From contig JAKZAN010000001.1 of the NCBI GenBank assembly GCA_023053545.1, positions 3,492,565 to 3,556,564 of the forward strand: DNA of 64,000 nt. The letters are read 5' to 3'. Origin of the DNA: Lepidurus packardi (taxonomy: Eukaryota; Arthropoda; Branchiopoda; Notostraca; Triopsidae). This document shows positions 42,089-57,000 of the stretch, in pieces. The notes beneath the pieces were generated by a model that did no database searches, was not told where the DNA came from, and worked only from the letters and a program-made list of their open reading frames with translations. Made by a program: the position numbers and the translations under genes. Positions within the stretch are counted from its first letter, which is position 1, and each line of letters opens with the position of its first letter.

Positions 42089-45000
42089 ATGAAGACGGCC
42101 GTCCTCTTCGCAGTGACGGTATTCGTCGCCGGTGCTTCCGCAAGTAAGTCCGCTACAAAATCTTGTTTTTCCCCGTCCGGTTCTTTGTACAGTACTTCCT
42201 CAAAGTTTTACCTATCTAATGTGGACGCTAATTCTCCTACCCGAAACTTAGAAATTTCTCAAGTGTTGACTCAAGTTGCGCCAGTTACAACATATACTTC
42301 AGTAGTCACCTTCGTTTAGGGTCCTGATTAGATAAACTGTTCTAGTTTTGCCTGCAGAAGCCGTTTTCGTTTCGCTCTACCGTCTCCCCTTTCAACGTTA
42401 GGAAAAGATTCCGGTCAGGACAATTTGCCCCGGTCAGCAACAATCTATGTATCAGTTTAGACGGTTTTGAGGACAGATGTGCTGAAGCGATCACTTTCTT
42501 AACCTTTGGACACCTTTTACGATTTCGCTGCGGTAGTGCTGTTGTGCTTGGTCCGCTTATCTCTATCCTACCTCGGATCAAGGATCACCGCCAACCCTCA
42601 ACGCAATGCTCCCTTCCATCCTCCTTCACCTCCCAAAGACCCCTCCATACCTTTGATCGAAGCTTATGGGAAACTCAGACTTGATCGGAACTTGACGACG
42701 ATTATTTACCGGCCAAAACAAACAAGCCGAAAAGTCAACAGCTAGAAAAAGTCGTCAAACTAAGTTGTCGATAGGTGACATGAAAAGGTTTCCTGATAAG
42801 ATTCTTGCTCCCGGCTCGTGATAGATAAGTTCGACTGCCGTATCACCAAGTCAGTTCCTTTAATCTACGGACAAGGGTATCGTAATTTTAGGACTGTTCG
42901 AATGGCGTAAAGCCTGTAAGATTTTGTTTTCACTAACACATTTGATCTCTTGTGTTTGTCACACTAGGAAATGAGGTAAACAGGTCTGAGGAGAAGATTA
43001 TAGAGTGTTTCATGATATTTGAAGGCTTGAAGAGATGTTTAAAGTTTTACCTTGTTATTTTTAGCTCCCTGGGGTTCGCGTGCCAGCAAGCAATGCGCAT
43101 CCTATTGCAAAGATGCCAACAAATTCAGCTACGAACCAGGAATTACCTACGTTTACGATTACTCTGCCGAAACGTCAACTTCCATTCGGGGAACCGCTGA
43201 CGATGAAGCCAAACTGCAAATCTCAGCTCAAGCCGAACTGGAAGTCATCTCTCCCTGTGAGATGGTCCTTCGTCTGACTGGAGTCCAAGGGTCGTCCGAT
43301 GAGTTCGCCGGATCCTTGGAGCGCTACCCGCTCATGTTCTCCTTCCAGGACGGTACCGTGGAACACCTCTGCCCCATCGCCGAGGAAGAGGCCTGGGCTC
43401 TCAACATCAAACGAGGTGTCCTTTCCGCCATACAGAACACCATGCCAGACGTCCCTGCTGGACCTTTAAACGTTCACGAAGTACGTGCCTTAACTCTTCC
43501 AAAACCCTCTTTAAAGTTCCCTTCCACTTGGTCGCCTTTGTAGATCGATGTCACCGGCCATTGCGAAGCGAACTACACCCTCGTCTCGCACTCGCGCAAG
43601 GGACTCGTCGTGCGTCGTACCAAAGATCTGATGGCTTGCACGGGGCGTAACACGCACGTGTCCCTCCTCCAGTCGACTCCTTATAGCTCCGCTTCTAAAG
43701 TCCAATCGTTGCCGTTACTCAAGTAAGCCAACCTGTTCTGTTATGCTATAAGTTGAACTCTTGTATCGTAACGATTTTCACCTTCCTACCAATTATGCAC
43801 TCGCCACTCAGATGCGACAACGAGTGTCTGCAGACGATCCGCGACAAGAAGGTTGAGAAGGTAACCTGCAGCGAGACTCACATCTTCCGCCCCTTCTCCA
43901 ACCAAATGTCCGGCGCTGTAACAGTCGTCGTGCAGTCCTTGACCTACGCACGTGAGGAGCGACGCAACTCTCAGTCGTTCGGTAGAAAATTCAAATAAAG
44001 TACTTACAAGGTACCTCGAACTAAACAATTTGTATTTTTTACGTAACAGATGCAAAGATATCCAGAGCGAGTTTGCTCTTCGACTATGCTGCCGCCAAGT
44101 TCACCACCGTTCAGGAAGCTCAGGTTACCGAGCTTTTGAACCAGTTGGTAGCAGAGTCGAACGTAAAGGTGTCTTCCCAAGTTCCCATTCTCTTCTCTCG
44201 TCTCGTCAACTCTCTCCGATCATTCTCGTACTCGCACTTGTCCCAAATCTATTTCAGCATCCCCGCCGACAGCCGCGCACGCCGTTTCATCGCTGACGCT
44301 ACTCCGAGAGTCGGAACAGCGGCAGCCATGGCTTTAATGCGTGACCTCATCAAGGATAACCAAGTGTCTGATCGCGAAGCCAATACCTGGTATGCATCCT
44401 TGGCGTTCAAGACGAACCCAAACTTGGAAATGATCACCGCCGTCGCCGTAAGTTCCTAGTCTCCACGTTCTTGCGAATCATTTACCTATTACTAATGTCG
44501 ATCACGTAATTATTAGCCTATTTTGCACGAGTCGAACCCGAGTTCCAAGGCAATCTTGGGCATTTCTGCCATGATCAATAGCTACTGCCGGTCGAACGCC
44601 GCATGTGAACAGGAAATGGAGATCCAGAACGTTATTAGGAGCGTTGAGAAACGTTTAGGTAGCGGCTGCCGCGTGACGAGCGACGAACACCAGGAGCAAA
44701 TCCTGATGGCTTTGAAAGCTCTGGGTAATGCCGGAGTGATCACCGCGTCGACGGTCCTCCAGCGCTGTTACGAGGTAAGACTAATCCATGACCCGCGTCG
44801 ACAGAGTTAAGCTTCTTGAAAATACAAAACAATGATCGTCTTCCGTTCGAACAGGAGAAAAACCCAATGGTCATTCGTTTAGCCGCCATTGACGCCATCC
44901 GCCGTAGTAGCTGTGACAGCGACTTGCGTATTTCACTTATGGCCTTGTACCAATCCATGAACCAAGACACTGAATTGAGAATCGCCGCCTACTTGGCCCT

Positions 45001-48000
45001 CATGCAATGCCCCTCCCGCCCACTTCTGGACCAGATCAAGTCTTCCCTTACCAGCGAATCAGTCAACCAGGTCGGATCTTTCGTTTGGACTCACTTAACT
45101 AACTTACAAGAGTCGGCTAACCCCAACAAGCAATACGTCAAAGAACTACTGGCGTCGGAGTTCTTGCAAAACAAGTTCAACACCGATCTTCGCAAGTTCT
45201 CGCGAAACTTTGAGGCTTCCACTTTCTGGGAAGAAATTAACGTTGGCGGAACCGTCGAATCTAACCTCATTTTCTCTTCCAAATCATACTTGCCTCGTTC
45301 AGCCATGCTTAACTTGACCGTCGACCTGTTCGGCGAGTCGATCAATTTCCTAGAGATCGGTGCTCGCGTGGAAGGCTTCGAAAGCTTGGTGGAGTCTCTC
45401 TTCGCGCCAGGTGGTCTCTATGCCGACGAGACGCTTCAAAGCGTCTTGCAATCCATTCGCGGCAAACGCGAAGTGGACGAGAATGCCTTGTCCCAACTGT
45501 CCGACACATTCGACACAGCTAGCTCAGATATCCCTGAAGGTACCATGTACATGCGTGTCTTTGGTAACGATCTAGCCGTCAAGAACTTTAAGGGTCTGGA
45601 CCAGCTGATGACCCTCCAAAGTAGCAATGTCTTTGAAAGACTCATGAAATTGGCACAGAACCAGAAAGATATTGTAGATTACACAAAATCTATCACTTTC
45701 GTTGATGCTTCCTACACCATTCCTACCATCGTGGGTCTACCCTTGACCTTGAGCATCAATGGAACCGCGACCATCGGGTTCCGCATGGGTGGTAAGTTCG
45801 ACTACCGTAGCTTGACCAGCATGGACATCTCCGGGCATGTGCAACCCAGCGCTGCAATGGCCGTCCAAGCTGTTATGCTCGTCGATGCTTTCAAGACTCA
45901 AAGCGGAGTCCAGCTGACCAATAACCTCCACACGTCCAGCGGTCTGCAAGGTAAAATCCAAATCCAAAACGCTGAAGTTGTCGCGTTCCAGTTGGATACT
46001 CCTCAGGACAAAGTCGAGATTTTCGACTTCACTTCCCAACTATTCACCATCCAACAAGGTCAAATCAAAGCCCTAGTCAACGCCGCCCCGGCCATAGTCA
46101 AGAAAAGCTGTTCGCACGACAGAATGGCGACTGTCTTGGGAGTCCAAATCTGCGTGGAAGCCGAGTACCCAGTATCGAAGAGCGACAGCCCTGCCGGTTT
46201 GTTAGCCGGGCCTGTGCACGTCGCATTGAACCTGTTGAAGACCGACAGTCACACTGGCTACTCCTTTGAGTACCGCTGGAGTAACGAGAATGTCCGCCGT
46301 CAAACCGTCCGTACCTTGACTGTCATGTTAGACACCCCGAAATCTCGCATCGACCGTCGCTTAGCTGCACGTTTACATATCGACCCGGTGGGAAAGACCG
46401 TCCGAGCGAGTCTCCAAAGTCCCTTCAAGACAGCCGATGTACACGGAAAGTATGAGTATAGCGACTTCCTGAAAAACGCTGATTTAACACTGAATGTCGA
46501 CGGCAAAGAGTACGGTGCTTTACGCACCGCCCTCCGCAGCGAAATCAAGGAGACCAGTGGTCGCCACGAACCTTCTTTGGTACTTACTCGTAAAGGGAAA
46601 ACTTTGTTTGATCTGCAAGGCTACTACACCTACATTGCTGGCTCGAAGTATGGCCTCGACTTACAGATTAAACAACTTACTGGTAAACCCATCAAAATTT
46701 CAGGTAATGTCTAATACTTTTTGCTGCATCCTAAACGTTCCTAATTTTGTTTTTCCTGACAATCAAAGCCGACCTGAACAAAGATGGAGACAAACAAGAC
46801 TTGACTTTTGCTATCAAATCGTATCCCTTGGACTCAAACGTACGCATGAACCTACGTTTGTCCGAAAAGGTTATTAGTTCCAAGTTCAATGCCGATTACT
46901 CTGTCCTCGAAGGCACTACCCAGACAGTTGACTTGTCGGCCAAACTGAGCCGCGCGGCTAAAGGCACTCTAAAGAAGTACACCACTGTTTTGACCCTCCA
47001 GGTAGACACCTACGGCTTAAAGTTACCAAAAAATACTGAATCGACGTATTCTTGTTTGTATTAAGACCACCCAATTCCCTGCCCTGAACAGCGAAGCTTC
47101 CTGGGAGGTCCAGAGCAGCCCCGGCTACTTGGAAAACAACGGTCGTTTGGTCGTGAGCAAGAAACAATGGGACCTGCAACAACTGTACTCCAGTCAAAGC
47201 GTGCGCGGTCAACGTGACGTCACCTTTCGCGTGGGCTTGTCGTGTCCCAAGAATAAGATCGACCACTTGTTCAACATGGTCCATCAGGTAGCGTACTATT
47301 GATCAGAAATAGACAGCGGAAACTATGGTGTCAGTTCTTGGTTACTTATGATACGTGCCTTCGTTATAGGAAACGGACAACACCATTAGCAACGCCATCA
47401 TCGTACGCGTCGCCCCTCAACGTGAGTATACTAGTCAATTGGAATTGTTATCCAAGGTCAACCCTGCCTTTTATAACGCCCAATGGACCCTAACCACTCC
47501 CGAATCCAATGGTCGCTTCCGTGCCGAGCTACTCGAAAGCGTTCCTCAGCAATGGGAAGCTGTCTTGGGTAGTCAATGGAAGTCCGAACCAGAAACTATC
47601 ATCTCCGCCAACTACAAGAACGTGAACTCTGGATTAGAGGTAAGATGACAGGAAACCCTATTTTTAATGTATTCGTGAATGCACAATTACGTCTTTAAAA
47701 AATATTAGGTTGAATACTCCGTTGGGATCAAGGCCACCAGCCCGTATTTCAAGACCTCTCAACTCTCCGCCGCGTTTTCGGCGGGAGCCACCAAAACCAC
47801 CTTAGAAGGAGAAGCCTTGTACGGCGACCTTAAATACGGAGCGTACTTAGATTACGAAGAAATTACCTCGACTGACGTCCTTGTGAAAAGCCGCGTTGAG
47901 AAGAACGCTGTGCCTTTGTGCACGGCCTCGATTGCCCTCAAGGATGACACTACCAAGTCAGTATCCATCGACCTGAAATTCAATCGTCACATCACCTTAG

Positions 48001-51000
48001 ACGCCAAGGTACATGCTCATTCTATAATTGCCAGAGTACTTACAAATGTGTTTGCTTTGTAGTTCACTCCCAGTGACAAATCACTGAACTTGAACATCGA
48101 CTTGTTCTGGGACAAAGACCGAGACTTGAGCCAGACCTTCAGCTTCGCAGGTAAAGCCTATGGACCCAGTGGTGACGCACAGATCAAGTACCCTGGTCGT
48201 ACCATCAACCTCCAAGCATCTCTAATGTAAGTAACATTTTCGATTGGTAGAACTAGAAACATGGATCCCAATCAATCATTATTCAATTGAACGTTATATC
48301 AATTACTCCCGGTAGTGATCACACCATTCGAGGTGAGGTAGAATGGGCACCCAACCAGAAAATAGCCGTGAACGTTGAAGTCAAGTTCAATGACAAGGGA
48401 CTAGTTACCGAAGGCAGGTTGTTAACCCCGTTCCGTGGTTACGAGCAGTTTACCTTCGACACGTCCATGAAGAACGACAGAGAAGGCCTCGACACTAAAG
48501 TAAGTCTTATTTAGCTAGGGTTTCGTGGGTGTGTGAAAATTCCGAAACTAACGTTTTACGGGACAAACTAGGTTACAGTCGCTTGGCGTCAAGAAAAGGT
48601 CTCTTTCACCGTCAACGGCATCCAGAACACCGATCAGATCCGCGGCAAGTTTGCGTTAACTACCACGTTCGCCAGCTTCCAAGACGTTAGTTTCGGAATG
48701 GAGTACGGTAATAACTACGCGGTCAAGAAGGTCGGCGCCTACGTGTCCCATAACGGCCAGAAGACAGAAGTACAGGCACGACTGAGCACCAGCCAAGGAG
48801 TAAGTGGGGTCCTCTCCATCGCTACCCCATTGGAAGGCTACCGCAGCTTAGTCACCTCCTTCGGTCACCGCATCCAGGACGGCCAAGTCAAAACTGAACT
48901 AGAAATCCAAGCGAATCGCGTGAGCAAGGTAAACTTAAGCTATAATGGTCAATACACCGGGTCGGAAAAGGCTGGTACCTTTGTCGTCACCTCTACCTAC
49001 GATGCTTTACAAACGTTGAGCCTGAAGCACCAATATTCGTTCGCCGCTAATACTCGTAAGCTCAGTTGGGAGTCCGAACTCAACGGTAAGAAGATGAGCC
49101 TGGCGGCTAGTACCATTTGCGAGAACGGTAACGGTGAGCTTCAGGTCTCCTTCAACTCCCCCATGACCCAAGAGATTAGCGCAAGCTTCAAGCACAGTTT
49201 CGACGGTCAGACCTTCGCGACCAGTGGTCAAGCTCAGTGGAACATGGATCAGAAGCTGTCCTTCAATGTGCACGCCAAGACCAGCGACGTGAACAACATT
49301 CTCCTAGAAGGTGATATGATGTTGAACACGCAAGTGGGAAAGCTTAGTCTGACCCACAATGCACTCCAAGCCGGAAAGTTCAACACCAACCTGAACGCAG
49401 CATTTAATGAAGACCAGATTTCCTTCCAAGTCCAAAGCGAGACCCAAGTGACCAGTTCATCTCGCGTTCTTCGCTTCGCCTGCGCTTTGAATGCTCCTTC
49501 CCCAGCGCTACAAGGCCTCCAAATGACCTTAGACTATTCCCGTCGTCCCCAGGCCATCATCATGAAGTTGGCCCTGAATCAACAATCCCAGACTGTTGCT
49601 CTCTTGACTCATACGCTTAAAAAGCAAGACCTGACCAACTGGGAGAGCCAGCTGGAGTTTTCCACTTCCTCGTCCAAGCTAAGGCTTGTAAACAAGCAAG
49701 CGACCGCTTCCTCCTCCTTCCAACATGACTCCGAAGCATTTTATAACAACCAGAAAGTCTCTGTAAGCTTGGCTGGTCGTCAAGGAGAAACCCCAGGCCA
49801 AGTAATTGTCACAGGTTCGTTTGCCGCTCCCGAAATGGAAAGCGTGATGTTCGAATTCCAACACGATCAGGACGAGACCCAGTACCACCCCGTTTTGCTC
49901 ATGCGGTCTGGTAACGCCAAGCCAGTCAAACTTGAAGCCTTGACTAAACGCACCCCTAACAGCCAAAACTTCTACTTGGCCCTAAACAGCCCGTACAACA
50001 ACCCCATTAGCTTCCAGTTGGCCTACTCGCCCGAAAAGGTAGAAACGATCTTCCAATGGGACCAATCCTCTCAAGCTATCCTGTCCGCTAGTCGCCAGAT
50101 GAGTGAATATCAAGGTAATTTCCAAGCTAACCTCAAAACTCCCTTCGTTAACTTCAGTAATCTGGGAATCAACATCGAGTACGACATCCCCCAGCTCATC
50201 GGCAAAGCGTCCTTTTTCCAAGACGAAGATAAGTTCGATCTAGTGGTCAACGCAGTTAACATCGATGGACTGTACGAAGCCCAAGCGCAGTTGACCACCC
50301 CAATCGAAGGTTTCCAGGCAGTTTCCGTCCAAGCTACCCTGAACTTGGTAGATATGTCTGCCCGAGTCGTATACAAACGTAACACCATTGACGTTACTGT
50401 CCAAGCCAACCTCCAATTGGCTTACAATAAAGGAAAATTAACCCTAAAGGTCAGCAGCCCCTTCGAGGACTGGAAGGCAATTAAGGTTGAAGGGTCCTAC
50501 GCAAGTGAACCCCGTCGCCAGTCCTTACAACTCACTACGAATGTCAACGGCCAAAAAACTAGCTTTACGTCAGACTTGGCCTACTTAGACACCACCGGCA
50601 GCATGACGGTTACATTCGTATCGGCCATTCGCGGTTACGAAACAGTGTCCTTAAAAGGCCAGTACGATTTTGGACCTTCCCGCAAGTCCTGCAACGCTGT
50701 CCTCACAAAGAACAGTGAGAAGATGGAATTCTCGTTGGATAGTCGTATAAACCCCAACAACGGCAATCTGCAAATCAGTTTACAAGCCCCGTACTACCAC
50801 ATCGAGCAAGTCGTCTTCAGCGGAACCTTTGAGTCCAATCAAGATCAGAAAACCGGTCAATTCTCTGTCCAAGTCAACGACCAGATTGTCACTTTGGAAT
50901 CCAAAAGCTTGTTCACAAAGACAAACGGACATTTTAGTATCAAGATGACCACTCCCTTTCTACACCCAACCACCCTGACCTTAGAAGGCAGTTACGATTT

Positions 51001-54000
51001 CTCCAAAGATCGCAACGTCAATCTCAGCTTCACTCAAGGCACCCAGAAAATTGACATTAGTGCTATTGCCAAGTTCAGTAACATCCAAAAATTAGAGGTC
51101 GCAGTCAATGTCCTAACGCCCTTCACCGACTGGAATACCATGCAATTCAACGGCAAGTACGACATCCGTAAAGCGGAGAAGGTAGGTGAGGTCCTTGTAT
51201 CCCGCAACGACGACAAGTTCCAGTTGATTCTGAACGGTAAACTGGCTGCTAAAGAAGGTAAAATGGGGGCTAAAATCTACACGCCCTATGCAGATTACAA
51301 GAAAGTTATGACCGAACTGGTATACAGTGTCGAAACTCCCAAGAAGCTTGCGTCGTTGGTGATCGACATCAACAGCACTCCCAAATCGATCGCTATGGAA
51401 TTCGAGTTCGTTGACAATAAGATTAACTTGAAAGTCAATACCCCCTTTAACGGCTTCGAGAGGGTGAACATGGACGGCGAATACTCGCTGCTCGAAACCG
51501 CGCGTCCTAAAGCCATATTCGGATTTCAACGCAACGGCCAACGCTTCGAATTCAATTTTGTGGGAACCGTAAATCCCCAAAACTACGTCACATCCATTGA
51601 AATCCGTATGCCCATCCAGAACTGGGAGCTTCTGACATTCAACTTCGAGTCCAACTGTCGCTCTGCTGAAAAAACCGCGAACCTAAGGGTATCCAAGAAC
51701 GAATTCAACTTCGGCCTCAATTTTGCAGGCCAATTCGTGACCCGTAAGTCCGAGGTGAAATTAAATGGCATGACCTCCATTTCCGGGTGGGAGTCGTTCG
51801 GTCTGACTGGCAAGTACGACTTCCAAGACAGTTTGTCAGGTAGTTTGAGCTTGGAAAAGAACGGCCAGAAACAAAATTTTGGTGCTGAAGCATCCTGGCT
51901 TGAAACGGAAGGGGTTCGTCTGAACATCAACACTCCCTACCAGGGTTACCGTGAACTGGGAATAAACGGTCGTCTCATCAACTTCGAGAACGACAAATCC
52001 GCCCTTTTGACTCTTCAAAAAGAAGGTCGATCCACTGATTTTTCTGCTGCCCTTAACTTTGAAAAAGATTCAGCTCTCGTGTCTTTGCGTACCCCCTTCG
52101 CCGGGTTCGAAGAAGTCACTGCCAAACTACGTTATAATCTGCAAGGTAAAAAGAAAAACTTTGACTTGGGATTGGTCCGGAACAAGGATCGTTTCGATGT
52201 TTCTGCCACGTTGGCTTTTAGTAACGCGGGAGTTGCATCGGCCCAGAGCGAATTACATCTTACTTTACCTGTCAACGGCTGGGAAAACATAGACCTCAAC
52301 TTCAAGTACGACCTTTCCACACGCAGCAAAACCTTTAACGCCGATATTGTCCGCAACGGATCTCGCTTTTCCGTTAGTGGTTCAGTTGCCCTCTCCAAGC
52401 AATCTGCTCAAGTAGCATTTAGTGTAATGTCTCCTATTTCTGGTTACGAGGAGTTGGGCCTGAGCGGAGAAATCCTCTACGGAGCTAAAAAGGCGTCCAT
52501 GGTCTTAGCTCATAACGGTCGCCATTACGATGTAACCGCTGCTCTCAAAATGGACTCCAACAACATCGACGCTAGCCTCACAACACCGTTCAAGGGTTAC
52601 GAGACGATGGCTTTCAGCGGCCGCTTGGTCGATAACCAGTTCGAGATCACAGCCACCACTCCCTTCCGTCAACTTCAAACTGTCACTGCGTTGGTTGAGT
52701 ATGACTTTTTCTCATCGCCCAGCAAATTCGCCCGTTTCACGATCACTACCCCACTCTCCCGCTACGAGAACGAGTTCCGTTTTAGCTTCACGTCTTTACG
52801 CGGCGAAGCCTCCCTGAAGGTTCAGACCCCGGTCAGCAGTTGGGAAACCTTGGGTGGATCCTTCGTTTATGATTTTCAATCGGCCGAGAAGTACACCAAC
52901 ATTGCAGTCGAAAAGACCTTCCAACGTTACGAAACTGGCTTCAAACTCTCCTTCGACGACTATTCGGCTTTGGTCGGCATCAATTTGAAGACCCCCTTCA
53001 GTGGCTACGACGAACTGGACGTTAACGTACATTATAGCTTAGACTCTCGCTTAATATCCTTTGGAGTGGAACGCAATGGTAAATCGTTGGTACAACTGAC
53101 AGCCCAAGGGCAGGTTTCTGCTCTGAACAGCCAAATCGAAGCCACTTTCCTCTTACCGTTGGTCTCCTCCGAGACGTATTCCTTCGTAGCCAAATACAAC
53201 CTAAACTCTGACTTTTCTGCTGTTGAAGGGACCTTCAAACTGAGTCCTTACCTCGTAGAGGTCCGAGGTAACCATCGCAATTACCGTATGGGTAGCCTAA
53301 TTTTAAACATTGCCGGACAAGACGCCACCATTGACTGGGACATAGCACAAGGTGCGACCAAATTTTCTATCAACTATGCAGGCAAGAACTTGATAGACTA
53401 CAGTCAAGAGTCCCGTTTCGTCAGTTTTAGCCAGTTCAATACCAAAGCTACTCTTCAGACACCCTACTTTAACACTCAAAGTTTCGCTATCGAGTTCGAC
53501 AGTACCAAGAAAGGACGTGAAACCTTCAAACTCAGTCACGACTGGGTCAAAGGCCGCTTTAATACCGAATTATTGGTTAAGTATGGGGCCAGCTTTGGTA
53601 ACCTAGACGCCGCCTTCAAGTCGACCTTCACCCCTGATTTGACCTCTTCTGTCAGCTACAATTTCCGGAAAGATCTGACGGCTGAGGCCAACCTACAATG
53701 GGCGGCAGACCGAATCATCAAACTGTCCGTTAACACTAGACCTGACTCAGAAGGCAAACTAACCTTGACTACGCCTTTCTTTGAGACGGTTACCATCGAG
53801 GGCAACTACGATGGAAAAACCTTCAACACTGTATGTACATATGGTTCTCAAACCGTTCAATTGGAAGGTTCTTACAATCTACCCAACCCCTTGAGCGCCG
53901 AAATCTCAGTATCCTTGTTGACCCCGTTCGAAGGCTTCCAGTCTACCATGATTAGCGGACTATACAATTTCCAAGGCTCGCCTGAATTGAACGTCGTAGT

Positions 54001-57000
54001 GAACACCGACCCTATGCGTACCGAGTTCCGTTTCAACGCTGATTTTGGAGACTCCGAAGGCTCTTTCAAGACCAACTTCTTCTGCACTGGTCACAATGGT
54101 GTTGACCTCAACTTGAATGGCAACTACAAGACGCTTGGCGGTCTTTCTGGCGATTTGGGTTTCAGCTGGACCAGCGATAAAGCTCTCCGAGTGGGCGTTT
54201 CCTGGGAGGATACCGTTCAAAAAGTATACTTTACCTCGCCCTTTGCTGGCTTTGAAAACTTCGAGCTGATCTGTAACACCCTATTGAATGACTACGATCG
54301 TAAAGTTCAGGTCACTATTAACTTTGGTGAAAAAAGCGTCCAAGCCACGGCTTATTGGAACTTCGGAGAAGGGAATCAGTTCAGCATCAACTTCAAAACT
54401 CCCTTCCAGGGGTTCGAAGACCTGACTCTCCGTGGGTCCGTCAACTCAGCACAAAGTCATAAGGCCAGCCTCTCCTACTACAATCAAGCTGGCCGCCTCG
54501 TCGAACTCAATGCTGATATCACTACCAGTAACGGTGGATCCCAAGCCCACATCAGCTTCTTATCGCCCTACCAATCCATGCAAGATTTGTCCATGACCAT
54601 CGAGTACGATGTTAGCTCGAACCAACCGACCATCTCCGTTTTTTTGCGCAAAGACAATCACGAAATCAATTTCGCAGCATCTGGCAGCTTCAAGGACAAC
54701 GTTAGCGCTCAAATAACCTTCAAGTCATCCTTCTCCCAAACTTTGACTTTCAGTTTGGACACGGACACTGGATCCACCGAAAAGAGTGCTCGCCTTAACC
54801 TAGAATATGGTGAACAAAAGTTTGAATTGAATGCCTCCGGCTTTTTCTCCGGCTCCAACGGTAAACTGCGTACGACCCTCAATACATCTTTTGCCGGATT
54901 CAAGAAGATGACCTTCAACGGTAAGATCAACCGCAGCAACGTCGACTTTGATTTCGAGTACGCTCGCAACAAGAAAATTCAAATTCAGGGCAATTACGTC
55001 TATGAACCCCAAAACAACAACTATGGTTTTGAATCTACCCTAAACACGCCCTTTTTTGAGCCAGTGAACTTCAAAGCTAACACCCAGTACGACGACAGTT
55101 CCGCCAAGGCTTACCTCCAGTGGTCGGCCGGTAAGTACTTGTCCGTTTCTGGTTTGTTGAAGGAAAATGAATTCAGCGTTGTTCTGGAAAGTCCTTGCCC
55201 CTACCTGAGAACCGTTAAGTTTGCCGGTTTGTTGGCTGATACTTCCGCTGAGAAATCCGTTTCAACTTCAGTCACTTACAACGACTATCAATGCTCCATC
55301 CAAGGCCGCTACTTGACCGGGAACAACCGCTTCGGTGGCTCAGTCCAAGCTGAGTATAACAGCAACATCGTAGCTTCTGACTTTTACTTCCAAAACGAGC
55401 AAAACAAACTCGAGAGTTACTTCAAGCTTACCACGCCCTTTGCCATGGTGTCGAACCTGGGTGTTAACCTCGACTTCACCAACCAATCAGATCAGCTTTA
55501 CGCCAAGCTCCAGCTCCAAACTCCTTTCGAGCAACTACCAACGTTGACCATCGCCGCCCAGGGTTCCAATGACGCAGACAAGCTGTTCGAAGGTTCTTTT
55601 GAACTCGCCACCTTCCAAACACTGGCCTCCGTGAAAGCATCCTTGAACCAACCATCAGGCAGCACTTATTCAGGTAACTTGAACTACAACATCCCAGCCT
55701 TCAACGCTATTCCTACCGCCAGCCTGACTGCTTTCTTCGAAATCCCGTCTGTGAGGACCGTGAAGGCTGAATTGGGTCTTACCTTGCCTTCTGGCAATTA
55801 TCAGCTACAAAGCTCCTATGTCCTTAAGAAAAACAGTTTTCGAACCAGCTTGGACGTTTCCTCTCCTGAATTCTTCCGACCTGTTAATGTTGGTTTCTCT
55901 TACTCGGCCACCCAGGATCTTTCCCAAGTAGAGAGTGAAGCCTTCTTATGGGACAATCGCGTCACGCTCCGATTCAACAACGCTCAACAAAATCTTCAGT
56001 TTGAAGCAACAGCCGACTTCCCATACTTCGAAGTCCAAAGCTTCACGCTGAATACCCAAGTGTATTACCGCTTCACTGAAAGTATAGACGCTACCTTAAA
56101 ATTTACCTGTCCCCAGGGTGAGCATAAGATTGTCCTATCTTACACCTTAGCCAACCAACAACTGCAAGCCAAGGCTGAGCTTTACACTAACCTTTTCGCC
56201 ACTAAACATTCCGTAAACTTGAAGGTCGGTTTTACTCCTGTCGCCTTCGAATTGCGATACGTTGGCGAAGATGAGCACTCCTTAACCTTTTCGGTTCAAG
56301 ACGGCGAGCGTTTTACCGTGGAAGGTAAGCTAAGCTGCCCCTGGATTTCTAAACAAGACCACTCCGCAAGTTTTAACATGGTAACTGGCGAATCAGACGG
56401 TTACATTGACCTGAAATGGTCGAACAAAACTCACCGCATCGTTTACAACATTGCTACAATATCTGGCTTTGAATTGACCTTGGATGCATTCTCGCCTTAC
56501 TTAGAACAAGGCAACTTCGCCATCAAGCTGAGCTACATTCCCTCCGGCAACGACCAAGTTCAGGGCAAATTATCCTTCCAGTATGGAGGAGCTACCCACG
56601 TCCTTACCAGCCAGGTTTCTACCGAAGTTGACCAGTTTACCTTCCAAATCAAGTTGGAGACTCCTTTACTCAACGAACCCATCAGCTTCGAGATGCAAAG
56701 CAGCAAAGGTGCGCAATTTGCCGCCAATGTCAAGTTGACCGTTTTTGGCAACATCCACCAATTGAACGCCAATGCTAAGCTGACGGGACCGTTCCAAGGC
56801 GAAGCCAAGTTTGAATCACCCTTGATTCAATCCAAGGTCATATCCTTTACAATACAGACCCGTCTTCAGTCTTCGAAAGACATGCAAGTGGAACTGAACT
56901 TGAATTGCGGCGAAAATAACACCCGCTTTTTCGTCAATGGCCGCTACAACGGCTGGAAGGACATGGAAGGCTTCGTCACCCTCAACACACCCTGCCAGAC

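Noticed and set aside
42144-43064. Open frames in intron 1 of the lipoprotein gene (42342-42745)
   Set aside because: They lie between exon 1 and exon 2, which join perfectly in phase, and have no family resemblance.
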